Source of the DNA: JAXGQD01 sp964574395 | GTDB lineage: Bacteria; Bacillota; Clostridia; Saccharofermentanales; Fastidiosipilaceae | Direction of reading: 5' to 3' | NCBI GenBank assembly: GCA_964574395.1 | Contig: CAZNNL010000011.1 | Location: forward strand, 1-45,634 | DNA: 45,634 bases | In this document: piece after piece, positions 25,409 to 33,195 of the stretch | Layout of the letters: every line of letters starts with the position of its first letter | Numbering within the stretch: position 1 is the first letter of the stretch | Made by a program: the position numbers and the translations under genes | The notes under the pieces: model-generated | What the model was told of the DNA's origin: nothing | Seen by the model: only the letters and a program-made list of their open reading frames with translations | Database searches by the model: none

Positions 25409-27238
25409 ATGTTAAGTGGTTTTATAGAATTGGCTAAAAAAGACGAAGAAGTTTTTATCACAGATGTTGCTGCAGCCTTCGCCAATTTGGTGGAAAAACA
25501 AGTTCTGAAACTCAGCCTAGAGCAAATTAATGGAAGCCATCGTGATTTTACGCTATACCTTCCCATGCAAGTAGAAACACCAGATGAACAGAATTTTATC
25601 GCGGACTATATCTTCGCACGCATTTATAACATTCTTTCTAGCTTAGGTGGAAGAAGAATGGCTTTATATTACGATTCAAAAATCGATTGGTTGGAACAGA
25701 TTATTGAACAAGTCGATTCGCGTTTTTGTATCAAACAGAGTCGTAAAGAACGTACTGCTTATGGCAAAAGCATCAACGTTCTCGACCGCATGCTCGAACA
25801 TATTGACGATGGCGCAGAGAAGTCTGGATTTGTTTTTCTGAAAAACCCAAAAATTTTTAAAGCAACGGGGGCAGCAACAAGCAATAAGACTAGCGAAAAT
25901 ACCGCCATTGAACGGTACAAAACGGTAGTCGAACGCATAGATACTAGGCTCTTGTGTGGCCTTGACGTTGGTGGCACAGACATAAAGGTTGCTGCTTCTG
26001 ATTACGGCAAATTGGTTTGCTTGAAAGAATACGATTGGTTCCCTGCTGATTTCACTGTAGCATCTCAAATGATTGATCCCATCCTGTGGTTAGTGCGCTT
26101 AGTGCGTGTACAGTTAAGTTTATTTCATGCCAAAGATATAGCGTTGAATGATGAGCTTCAAGGTCGATTAGAGGCTGCTTTTGACAAAGACTGCCTATTA
26201 CAAGACTTGATGTCTACTGTTGTAGCATGTGAGGAGATAGTTGGAAATAAACTCTTGCTATTTGACGGTATCGGTCTTAGTTTCCCCGATGTGGTTGTTC
26301 AGAATAAGGTAGTTGGTGGAGAGGTATACAAAACACGCGGCATGCGTGACAACCCTGAAATTGATTATGAACTAGAGTTCGCCAAGATCACCGATCTAGA
26401 TATTGCGTTGAGGCAGTTTGTAAAGACTGATTCAGGTGTACAGCTTACTAACGATGGCCCTATGGCTGCGTTTACAGCGGCAGTAGAGCAAGTCTTTTCA
26501 GAGCGTGCGCATCATGTGGCGGACGGTGTTTTTGCCCACACCTTAGGCACAGAACTTGGTACAGGATGGATTAACGAAGCAGGTATTATTCCTGACATAC
26601 CACTCGAAGTCTATAATTTCATCATTGATATCGGAAGTTATGCAGCACGTGCATATCATGCTGATGATATTAGAAGTATTAATAATTTTAATACTGGTTT
26701 AAGTGGGACATTACAAAAATATACTAGTCAAAGCGGTGCCTTTAGGCTCGCTAGTAAAACATTCCAAACAAAGCGTCCTGAACTGTGGCAAGAAATTCTT
26801 GATTTAGCTTATGTCGTAAAAGTTGAGCGAGAAGGCGTAGAGATGTATGTTTGCCCGACAGATCCAGTTGATATGAGAAAACCGTTTTTACAGCATTTGA
26901 TGGATCTAGCTTCCCATAGCCAAGATGAGGTCTGTGAAAAAATATTCTCGGATATTGGTAGGTACTTAGCGGTTACATGGTCCGAAACTGAATTGATCCT
27001 GAGCCCGCAAAGCAAGCCACGCACGATGTTTGGTCGTTTGGTAAAAAATCAGAAGTGCTTTGAACTCCTAGAAGAAGGTGCACAGACGCGTATTCCTGAT
27101 ATACAATTTGAAGTAGCGGATGGAAGCATGGCTTATACTCCATTGATGCAACAGTTAGAAGCTGATCCGCACTATACAGTTGCTCAGTTCGCGCAAGCAG
27201 TTGGCGCCATCTACTTTGGAGATTTCCAAAATAAGTAG
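25409..27238 (+). CDS. ROK/ASKHA-fold protein with long N-terminal extension
   Basis: This 609-residue protein has a central ROK-like sugar kinase fold. The phosphate-1 motif is GLDVGGTDIKVA (Asp186). The catalytic-region motif is LTNDGPMAA, with Asp349 in the position of the ROK base. An adenosine-type motif is TLGTELGTGWI. Two things are unusual. About 180 residues precede the kinase fold with no recognised domain, and the ROK zinc motif (CxCGxxGCxE) is absent. It could be a sugar kinase for the substrate of this locus or a sensor. GGAGATTGG precedes the ATG. It diverges from the glycyl radical enzyme and leads into the AraC regulator. Confidence 0.75.
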   Translation: MLSGFIELAKKDEEVFITDVAAAFANLVEKQVLKLSLEQINGSHRDFTLYLPMQVETPDEQNFIADYIFARIYNILSSLGGRRMALYYDSKIDWLEQIIEQVDSRFCIKQSRKERTAYGKSINVLDRMLEHIDDGAEKSGFVFLKNPKIFKATGAATSNKTSENTAIERYKTVVERIDTRLLCGLDVGGTDIKVAASDYGKLVCLKEYDWFPADFTVASQMIDPILWLVRLVRVQLSLFHAKDIALNDELQGRLEAAFDKDCLLQDLMSTVVACEEIVGNKLLLFDGIGLSFPDVVVQNKVVGGEVYKTRGMRDNPEIDYELEFAKITDLDIALRQFVKTDSGVQLTNDGPMAAFTAAVEQVFSERAHHVADGVFAHTLGTELGTGWINEAGIIPDIPLEVYNFIIDIGSYAARAYHADDIRSINNFNTGLSGTLQKYTSQSGAFRLASKTFQTKRPELWQEILDLAYVVKVEREGVEMYVCPTDPVDMRKPFLQHLMDLASHSQDEVCEKIFSDIGRYLAVTWSETELILSPQSKPRTMFGRLVKNQKCFELLEEGAQTRIPDIQFEVADGSMAYTPLMQQLEADPHYTVAQFAQAVGAIYFGDFQNK

Positions 27239-27266
27239 TTCGCAGTAGGATTTGAGGAATTCTAGA

Positions 27267-28085
27267 TTGTCTGTGATGGAACAAAACAAGATTATACCCA
27301 GTCACTATTTAGCTGCAATTCGAAAAGAAACATGCAGGCTGACTTTTTGCGAGCAGTTTGATGAAAAAAGTCAAATTTGGGACTACAGCAAACATGCACA
27401 TGACTGTATAGAATTCCTCTATTTTTTAGAAGGCAAAGCCGATATTTCAACCTCTGACCAAGATATGGCCTTATCACTTTTTGAAGTAGTTGTATATCCA
27501 GCGAATGTTCCACATCAAGAGTTTCTGGATACACGCTACAGGCAGTCCATCATCTGTTTACATCTAGAGTGTGAGAGCGACTTGACACTAGATCGTTTTT
27601 TTAAGTTGAAAGACGAAGATGGCAAATTGCGCTGGATTTTTAGGCGCCTTTGTGAAACCTATCATGAAGACAGCCCGCATAACGAAGCTATTCTAAAAGA
27701 CCTGATTAATTTACTCATAGACATGATGGTGAAGTTATCTAGTAAGTTGCAATCAGATAAAAACAGCTTGCCAGAAAAATGCTTACAATACCTCCAAGAA
27801 CACTATGCAGAAGCCATTAGCATGGAGACTTTGGCAGAAAAGCTATTTGTTAGTCCTTCTTATTTAAACCGCACTTTTAAGCGGCAGTATAAAACGACTC
27901 CAATAAAATATCTAAACGTATATCGTACTGAAGTAGCACGAGAGATGTTAGTACAAACAGATTATAAGGTGGCAGCTATCGCTTCCATGTCTGGTTTTGA
28001 CGATGCACGCAATTTTTCCAAGGTGTTCAAAAAGATGACTGGAGAGTCTCCTGGGGCTTATCGTAAGCTCCATCAAAAAATTTAA
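27267..28085 (+). CDS. AraC-family transcriptional regulator
   Basis: The N-terminal half is a cupin-like ligand domain with HAHDCIEFLYFLEGKADIS. The C-terminal half is the double helix-turn-helix of the AraC family: SMETLAEKLFVSPSYLNRTF, then AAIASMSGFDDARNFSKVF and GESPGAYRK. The start is uncertain. GAGGAA at 27254-27259 is spaced correctly for TTG 27267 (272 residues) but is 16 bases from ATG 27276. It follows the ROK-like gene closely, so the two are probably one transcript, and it likely controls the divergent glycyl radical operon. A strong terminator follows. Confidence 0.92.
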   Translation: MSVMEQNKIIPSHYLAAIRKETCRLTFCEQFDEKSQIWDYSKHAHDCIEFLYFLEGKADISTSDQDMALSLFEVVVYPANVPHQEFLDTRYRQSIICLHLECESDLTLDRFFKLKDEDGKLRWIFRRLCETYHEDSPHNEAILKDLINLLIDMMVKLSSKLQSDKNSLPEKCLQYLQEHYAEAISMETLAEKLFVSPSYLNRTFKRQYKTTPIKYLNVYRTEVAREMLVQTDYKVAAIASMSGFDDARNFSKVFKKMTGESPGAYRKLHQKI

Positions 28086-28110
28086 TTGGATTCAGAAAAC
28101 AACCGTTAAG

Positions 28111-28143
28111 AAAAACCGCCTGGACTGTGCTCAAGCGGTTTTT
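28111..28143. terminator. Bidirectional rho-independent terminator
   Basis: The stem AAAAACCGC (28111-28119) and GCGGTTTTT (28135-28143) is perfect over 9 bp with a 15-nt loop. It ends in a T-run on both strands. It separates the convergent AraC gene and ABC transporter operon and serves both. Confidence 0.85.
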
Positions 28144-28170
28144 ACGTTTAATAAGCTTATCTAAGTGTAA

Positions 28171-29136
28171 CTATACGAGTTCTCTTTTGCGTTTTCTGGT
28201 GTAAGAGTCCATCCAGATAATGGCGATAATAACGACGCCCTTAATCAAGATTTGAAGATAGGATTGAACGCTGAGCATGTTCAGAGCGTTATCTAAAACA
28301 CCAAACACAAGTAGGCCAAGAACAGCTTTGGGAATGTTACCCACACCACCCGCGAAAGATACACCACCAACCACAACGCCGCAGTTAACGATTAAGGCCG
28401 TGGCCTCACCATAAACTGAAGATCCAGAATTGAGCTTTGAAGAGAGCATTACCCCTGCTAAGGCAGCTAAGATGCCACAGATCACAAAGGTGGCCCACTT
28501 CGTTTTAATAACATCAATACCTGAGTAACGTGCAACCTCGTAGTCGCCACCAATTGCATAGCAGTTACGTCCGAACTCGGTGTAACGCAAAACATAGTGT
28601 GTTATTAAAACTACCACTATCATCACCAAGACAAGCGTGGTGATAGAGGAGAGAATTTTCGTGTTGGCAAGCATGTCAAAATCGGGGTTTTTAGCTATGA
28701 CAGGACGAGCATTGGTCAATTGTTGCGCCACGCCAGTTAAAGTCATCCCCATACCTAGAGTGATGATAAAAGGTTCTGTTTTCTGTTGAACTACCAAGAA
28801 GCCGTTTATAAAGCCAACCAAAGCTCCAAATAGTAAGGAACACAGTATTGCTAGTGCCATAGGCATGGTGTCCATCAATTTTATCGCGATAATGCCAGAA
28901 CAAACCAGTACGCCACCTATTGAAAGATCACACCCTCCAGCGATAACGGTCATGGTGACGCCACAAGCTAGAATGATCAAGATGGAGGAAGAGTTCAGCA
29001 TATCGAAAAGATTGAAAGGTGTATAAAAGTTAGTAGGGAAGAAGAGCATCATAATAAGCATAGCTAAGACAGCAACTAGGGCTTTTTGCTGAGTGATAAA
29101 CTTTCCTACAGTTTTGGCTAAAGAATTGTTTTGCAT
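28171..29136 (-). CDS. Ribose-type ABC transporter permease (second)
   Basis: This is an integral membrane permease of the RbsC/BPD_transp_2 family, 321 residues, with about nine to ten hydrophobic segments. The diagnostic stretch is GVTMTVIAGGCDLSIGGVL. It is the last gene of the four-gene importer. The strong AGGAGG site lies 11 bases downstream of the preceding permease. Two different permeases imply a heterodimeric channel. By family it transports a pentose, hexose or related compound; the actual solute is not visible. Confidence 0.93.
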   Translation of the reverse strand: MQNNSLAKTVGKFITQQKALVAVLAMLIMMLFFPTNFYTPFNLFDMLNSSSILIILACGVTMTVIAGGCDLSIGGVLVCSGIIAIKLMDTMPMALAILCSLLFGALVGFINGFLVVQQKTEPFIITLGMGMTLTGVAQQLTNARPVIAKNPDFDMLANTKILSSITTLVLVMIVVVLITHYVLRYTEFGRNCYAIGGDYEVARYSGIDVIKTKWATFVICGILAALAGVMLSSKLNSGSSVYGEATALIVNCGVVVGGVSFAGGVGNIPKAVLGLLVFGVLDNALNMLSVQSYLQILIKGVVIIAIIWMDSYTRKRKRELV

Positions 29137-29147
29137 TTTTCTTCCTC

Positions 29148-30122
29148 CTACTGTGGCTTACGATTATCAAGCCAGATGGCGATAACCAGAATTGCGCCTT
29201 TGGTCATGTTTTGCAAATATGGTGTAACGCCCAAAAGATTGAGACAGTTGGACATGAGAATAATTAGCAAAGTACCAAGTACGGTTCGCAGAACACTCCC
29301 TTTGCCACCCTTAAGTGTCGTGCCACCAACGACAACAGCAAGTATTGCGTTGGTTTCGAAACCTGAACCCAATGTTGGAGCTGCAGTGGTCGAGCGAGCA
29401 AATTGATTAATAGCACCGAGGGCTGCCATGAGACCTGAAATACAGTAAATCAAAATAACGGACAAAGATACGGGTATTCCACTTAGTCTAGCAGCCGTTT
29501 TATTACCGCCGGTCAAAGATATAGAGCGTCCTAGCGTCGTTTTAGATTGGAAGAAATACAAAGCGGCAAGGCTCACTAAGAAAATTACAAACGAGACTGT
29601 CAATGGACCAATCGTGCCTTGACCTATCAAAACAAAGAGGTTTGACTCTGTTTTGACGTCACGCATATTAAGAACTTTTCCGCCAGTTGTGATTAAAGCA
29701 AGCGCTTCGAAAACTTGAGCCATACCAAAGGTAATAAAAAGCGCTTCCGCTTGTGTTAACGCTCCAGAGCTTATCAGCAGCATACTCGTTAGAAAACCAC
29801 AGAATGTACCTAGGGCCAATCCAACGATTAAGGCTGGAATTTGACCAATAGGATCGATTAGGGATACGGTAACAACGGCGACTAAAGACATGATGCCAGC
29901 AACCGATAGGTCTATGAATCCGCCAATAATGACGAAGGTCATTCCCAAAGCAACTAAACTCAATGGACCGAATTGCCTTAATATATTGGTTAAGTTTCCA
30001 CTACTTAAAAATTTAGGCTCTACTACAATCGTAATTAGTACCAAGAATACAATCGCTACAAAGACGAGGTAATCTTGAAAGACGGTACGCAGAGCTTGTT
30101 TCCATTTTACTTGTTCTGTCAT
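29148..30122 (-). CDS. Ribose-type ABC transporter permease (first)
   Basis: This RbsC-family permease has 324 residues if started at ATG 30122, 11 bases behind AAGGAG. A GTG at 30134 overlaps the ribosome binding site and the preceding stop, and is rejected. It carries LGMTFVIIGGFIDLSVAGIMSL, the counterpart of the motif in the second permease, and AVVVGGTTLKGGKGSV near the C-terminus. Sequence similarity between the two permeases is only moderate, as expected for a heterodimer rather than a recent duplication. It follows the ATPase gene by 8 bases. Confidence 0.93.
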   Translation of the reverse strand: MTEQVKWKQALRTVFQDYLVFVAIVFLVLITIVVEPKFLSSGNLTNILRQFGPLSLVALGMTFVIIGGFIDLSVAGIMSLVAVVTVSLIDPIGQIPALIVGLALGTFCGFLTSMLLISSGALTQAEALFITFGMAQVFEALALITTGGKVLNMRDVKTESNLFVLIGQGTIGPLTVSFVIFLVSLAALYFFQSKTTLGRSISLTGGNKTAARLSGIPVSLSVILIYCISGLMAALGAINQFARSTTAAPTLGSGFETNAILAVVVGGTTLKGGKGSVLRTVLGTLLIILMSNCLNLLGVTPYLQNMTKGAILVIAIWLDNRKPQ

Positions 30123-30130
30123 ACTATATC

Positions 30131-31624
30131 TCACTCCTTACTCAAGCCTAACGCACTCGTCATAACATGGTCAGCCGATGTTGTTTTGGGATCGTATTCA
30201 GCAGTGATGCGACCGTCCGCAATAGTCAGTACGCGGTGACTCATATTAAGCACTTCCGGCAATTCAGATGAAATCAAGATAATAGCTCCGCCTCTTTCCG
30301 CAATTTCTTTCATTAAGAGGTAAATTTCATATTTAGCACCAACGTCTATACCGCGCGTAGGTTCATCTAAAATAAAGATCTCTGGTTCAGTCTCTAACCA
30401 ACGACCAATTATGCATTTTTGTTGATTTCCACCTGACAAACTTACTACTTTAGTCTTGTGCGTGGGTGTCTTGATTCCTAAACTCTTGATATATTTTTGG
30501 GCAATTGTTTTTTCTTTTGTTCTGGAAATTAGTCCGGAACTGGTAATACTATGTAAATTACCCATGGATATATTAGATTCTACAGAGAATGGCAAAACCA
30601 AACCCTGCAACTTACGATCTTCCGGTACGAAACCAAAACCTGCTTTAATAGCATCACTTGGCTTCGCAATATTGACAAGCTTGTCATGGATTTTTAGTTG
30701 GTGACCTTTGGCTTTATCTGCTCCATAAATTGCTCTTACAATTTCTGTACGACCTGCACCCACCAACCCAACAAGACCTAATATTTCACCTTTTTTAAGA
30801 TTGAAAGAAATATCGTGCAATTTACGCGTATTAATGTTCTTTACTTCCAGTAAGACATCACCAACACTGTCTGGTAATTCAGGATATTCATTTTCGATAG
30901 TACGGCCAACCATTTTTGAAATCATTTCGCTGCGCGTTAAATCTTCGATTGGCTTTGTGTCAATTACCTTACCATCGCGTAGAACGGTAACCACGTCACA
31001 GAAATCGAAAATTTCGTCAAGTTTGTGACTAATATAAATCATAGCAATGCCTTGGGACCTGAGCTGCTGAATTATAATTTTCAATTGTTTCATTTCATCA
31101 CTGGTTAAGCTGCTACTCGGTTCATCCATAATAATTAACTTGGACTCAAATGATAGCGCCTTAGCGATTTCAACCATTTGTTTTTCGGAAACACTAAGGT
31201 CTCCTACTAGCGTTGTACTCTCAACTTTTGAGTTGATGCTTTTTAGAAGTTCTTTGGCTTTGGCATGGATACCACGCATGCCTTTCATTTCGTTAAAGCG
31301 ACCAAGAAAAATATTTTCTCCGACACTTAAAGTATTAACTAGATTTAGTTCCTGATAAATAATTGCCAATCCGCTGCGCATAGACTCACTAGGAGTGGTT
31401 TTTTCAATATTCTTCCCATCAAAAAAAACAGTGCCGGAATCCTTTTGATAGACGCCGGACAATATTTTCATCAAAGTAGATTTTCCTGCACCATTTTCAC
31501 CGACCAGTCCGTGGACTGTACCCGCTTTCACTGAAAAGGTTACGTCATCTAAGGCTTTGACACCGGGGAAGGATTTAGAAATATTGCTTACAGATAATAG
31601 CTCACTGTTTGTTTGCACTGTCAT
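30131..31624 (-). CDS. Ribose-type ABC transporter, double ATPase subunit
   Basis: This is a cytoplasmic ATPase of the RbsA/MglA type with two ABC modules in 497 residues. Module 1 has Walker A GENGAGKST, signature LSVSEKQMVEIAKAL and Walker B IIMDEPSSSL. Module 2 has the degenerate Walker A region (GLVGLVGAGRTEIV), signature LSGGNQQKCIIGRW and Walker B IFILDEPTRGID. The asymmetry is normal for sugar-family CUT2 transporters. GGAGGAG precedes the ATG. A strong hairpin lies between this gene and the binding-protein gene upstream. Confidence 0.96.
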   Translation of the reverse strand: MTVQTNSELLSVSNISKSFPGVKALDDVTFSVKAGTVHGLVGENGAGKSTLMKILSGVYQKDSGTVFFDGKNIEKTTPSESMRSGLAIIYQELNLVNTLSVGENIFLGRFNEMKGMRGIHAKAKELLKSINSKVESTTLVGDLSVSEKQMVEIAKALSFESKLIIMDEPSSSLTSDEMKQLKIIIQQLRSQGIAMIYISHKLDEIFDFCDVVTVLRDGKVIDTKPIEDLTRSEMISKMVGRTIENEYPELPDSVGDVLLEVKNINTRKLHDISFNLKKGEILGLVGLVGAGRTEIVRAIYGADKAKGHQLKIHDKLVNIAKPSDAIKAGFGFVPEDRKLQGLVLPFSVESNISMGNLHSITSSGLISRTKEKTIAQKYIKSLGIKTPTHKTKVVSLSGGNQQKCIIGRWLETEPEIFILDEPTRGIDVGAKYEIYLLMKEIAERGGAIILISSELPEVLNMSHRVLTIADGRITAEYDPKTTSADHVMTSALGLSKE

Positions 31625-31655
31625 ATTTCTCCTCCGGTTTTATTCATAGTGAGAA

Positions 31656-31679
31656 GCCCGTGTTCAAATGAACACGGGC
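31656..31679 (-). promoter_or_regulatory. Perfect 10-bp intercistronic hairpin
   Basis: The arms GCCCGTGTTC (31656-31665) and GAACACGGGC (31670-31679) pair perfectly around AAAT. It lies between the binding-protein and ATPase genes. On the coding (minus) strand no T-run follows. It is therefore better explained as an mRNA-stabilising or partial attenuating stem that favours binding protein over the membrane subunits than as a full terminator. Confidence 0.7.
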
Positions 31680-31701
31680 CTTTCGTAAGACTTTCGTCAG
31701 C

Positions 31702-32739
31702 TTACCATTCAGGTTGTGGGAAGTCTTTAATGTTGTCCTTAGTAATAACATCCAGAGGGATGAAAGTGATAGGCTCTACAGTGCCACCGCCAATGACGGC
31801 TTGGGCATTTTCGAGTGATTTTTTAGACATGTTAGCAAAGTTTTGTGAAATACAAACGCTTTGTGTACCGTCTTCAACTTGGCCATAACCGCTGCTGTTG
31901 CCATCAACTGCTACGATAAACATGTTGTCCATTTTGTTGGCAGCTTTTAAAGCTTCGATAACACCGGTAGCGCCATTATCCCAGTGGCAGAATACGCCTT
32001 GGATTTCGTCGCCGTATTTGGTAATCATGTCTTCCATGATAGTCATGGCTTGAGTTGTGTCCCATTGTTGTGGGGTTTGATAGTCGAGAACTTCAATCTT
32101 TGAACCTTCGATAGCTTTATTAAAACCATCGTGGCGTTTGATTTGAGCATCATGACCAGCTTGTCCGCCTACTTCAACGACTTTCGCGCCTTCAGGGAAA
32201 TGATCAACAAAGGCTTTGCCAGCAGCTTCGCCAGCTTGTGTATCGTTGACGCCAACGAAGAAATCACGATATTGTTGTGCTTCTTCTGGTAAGTCAGAGG
32301 AGAACATACCGACTACTAAACCAGCTTCTTTAGCTTGTTTGATACTAGGGATAATTGCATTGATGTCGTTCGGGTTCAGGAAAATGGCTTTCATGCCCTG
32401 TGCAATTGCGTTTGTTACGAGTTGTGACTCTGTTTGAACGTCGCCTTTTGCATCGAGGATAGTGACATCCAGTCCATAATCTTTACCAAATTGTGTAAAT
32501 TGCTTTGAAGAATAGGCTTGTGAAGGGTTAGCCATGTCTGCGCAGATGAAAGCAACTTTCACTAAATCGCCTGAAGCTGCTGCTGCGGTTGTTTCGCCAG
32601 CTGCGGTTGTTTCGGCTGCTGCAGTGGTTTCACCAGCTGCTGCTGTTGTCGTTGTTGTGCTTGCGCCGCAAGCTGCTGTAGCTATCAACATTACACTTGT
32701 TAAGAATAATGCAATAACCTTTTTAAGACTCTTTTTCAT
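31702..32739 (-). CDS. Sugar ABC transporter substrate-binding lipoprotein
   Basis: This is a periplasmic-binding-protein-like lipoprotein of the RbsB (type I) family, 345 residues. The signal ends in a lipobox, TAAC, with Cys24. Residues 25-56 form a Thr/Ala/Glu-rich linker made of six-residue repeats, then the two-lobed domain begins with DLVKVAFICADMANPSQAY. NPNDINAI and VDGNSSGYG are in family binding-site positions. AAAAAAGGAGTC lies before the ATG and a hairpin precedes it. It is the first gene of the importer operon. The ligand is not predictable by eye. Confidence 0.95.
   Translation of the reverse strand: MKKSLKKVIALFLTSVMLIATAACGASTTTTTAAAGETTAAAETTAAGETTAAAASGDLVKVAFICADMANPSQAYSSKQFTQFGKDYGLDVTILDAKGDVQTESQLVTNAIAQGMKAIFLNPNDINAIIPSIKQAKEAGLVVGMFSSDLPEEAQQYRDFFVGVNDTQAGEAAGKAFVDHFPEGAKVVEVGGQAGHDAQIKRHDGFNKAIEGSKIEVLDYQTPQQWDTTQAMTIMEDMITKYGDEIQGVFCHWDNGATGVIEALKAANKMDNMFIVAVDGNSSGYGQVEDGTQSVCISQNFANMSKKSLENAQAVIGGGTVEPITFIPLDVITKDNIKDFPQPEW
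32585..32638 (-). repeat. 18-bp tandem repeats encoding the lipoprotein linker
   Basis: Three imperfect 18-bp units (32585-32602, 32603-32620, 32621-32638) encode AGETTA/AAETTA steps of the linker behind the lipid anchor. The repeat keeps the frame, so changes in copy number would lengthen or shorten the linker without disrupting the protein. Confidence 0.7.
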
Positions 32740-32756
32740 TTTTGACTCCTTTTTTC

Positions 32757-32778
32757 CAAAAATACGTCTGTATTTTTG
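32757..32778 (-). promoter_or_regulatory. Leader hairpin next to the binding-protein ribosome site
   Basis: The arms CAAAAATAC (32757-32765) and GTATTTTTG (32770-32778) pair perfectly around GTCT. In the minus-strand transcript this stem ends immediately before AAAAAAGGAG. It could hide the ribosome site or be a DNA operator for the DeoR protein. Confidence 0.5.
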
Positions 32779-32825
32779 TTTTCGACTTTGAGACTTGTTC
32801 CAATCGAGCGATTGTCACTTTTGTG

Positions 32826-32854
32826 ATTCTAAACGCAAAAATAAAAGCTTTCAA
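32826..32854 (-). promoter_or_regulatory. Promoter of the ABC importer operon
   Basis: On the minus strand, TTGAAA (32854-32849) and TAGAAT (32831-32826) are separated by 17 bp. Transcription would start near 32819, giving a leader of about 80 bases that contains the hairpin at 32757-32778. It lies in the 456-bp AT-rich divergent region (32740-33195), which holds only regulatory elements and no gene I can see. Confidence 0.55.
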
Positions 32855-32947
32855 TAGAAAATGAAGTATTTTCGAAGTGTAGAAGATGAAATCTCCAATA
32901 TGAACAGAAAACAATAAATATGTTGTGCAAAATGTAGAGTAGACATC

Positions 32948-32962
32948 TGATAATCATTATCA
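32948..32962. promoter_or_regulatory. Fur-type box (7-1-7 palindrome)
   Basis: TGATAATCATTATCA matches the 7-1-7 Fur consensus TGATAATnATTATCA exactly. PerR and Zur boxes differ in the outer bases. It stands about 95 bp upstream of the importer promoter and about 135 bp upstream of the deoR promoter, an unusual distance for simple repression. Confidence 0.6.
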
Positions 32963-33006
32963 TTAGGACTAAATTATGTAAAAATAACAATAAATCTTTG
33001 AATACC

Positions 33007-33023
33007 TTCGCTCGGACAGCGAA
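33007..33023. promoter_or_regulatory. Short palindrome, possible operator
   Basis: The arms TTCGCT (33007-33012) and AGCGAA (33018-33023) are perfect with a 5-nt spacer. It lies in the divergent region between importer and deoR and is more GC-rich than its surroundings. It is a candidate site for the DeoR regulator. Confidence 0.35.
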
Positions 33024-33095
33024 AAAGTTAAATTTTCGATATTGAGAAATAAAGCAATAAAAGGTTTCAAATGAAAGAAAATTGTTTTTTATTTA

Positions 33096-33124
33096 TTGAC
33101 TCAAATATTCAATTAAACTATGAT
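33096..33124 (+). promoter_or_regulatory. deoR promoter
   Basis: TTGACT (33096-33101) and TATGAT (33119-33124) with 17-bp spacing form a good sigma-A promoter. The leader of about 65 bases contains two small stems: TCGCA/TGCGA (33144-33157) and CAAGC/GCTTG (33164-33179). Confidence 0.65.
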
Positions 33125-33195
33125 GTCGTTGGATTCTGTCAAATCGCATAACTGCGAAATAAACAAGCGTAGATGCTTGAATTGGGGCAAATATC

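Noticed and set aside
31656..31679. Rho-independent terminator after the binding-protein gene
   Set aside because: The stem is strong, but no T-run follows on the transcribed strand and the ATPase and permease genes continue the operon.
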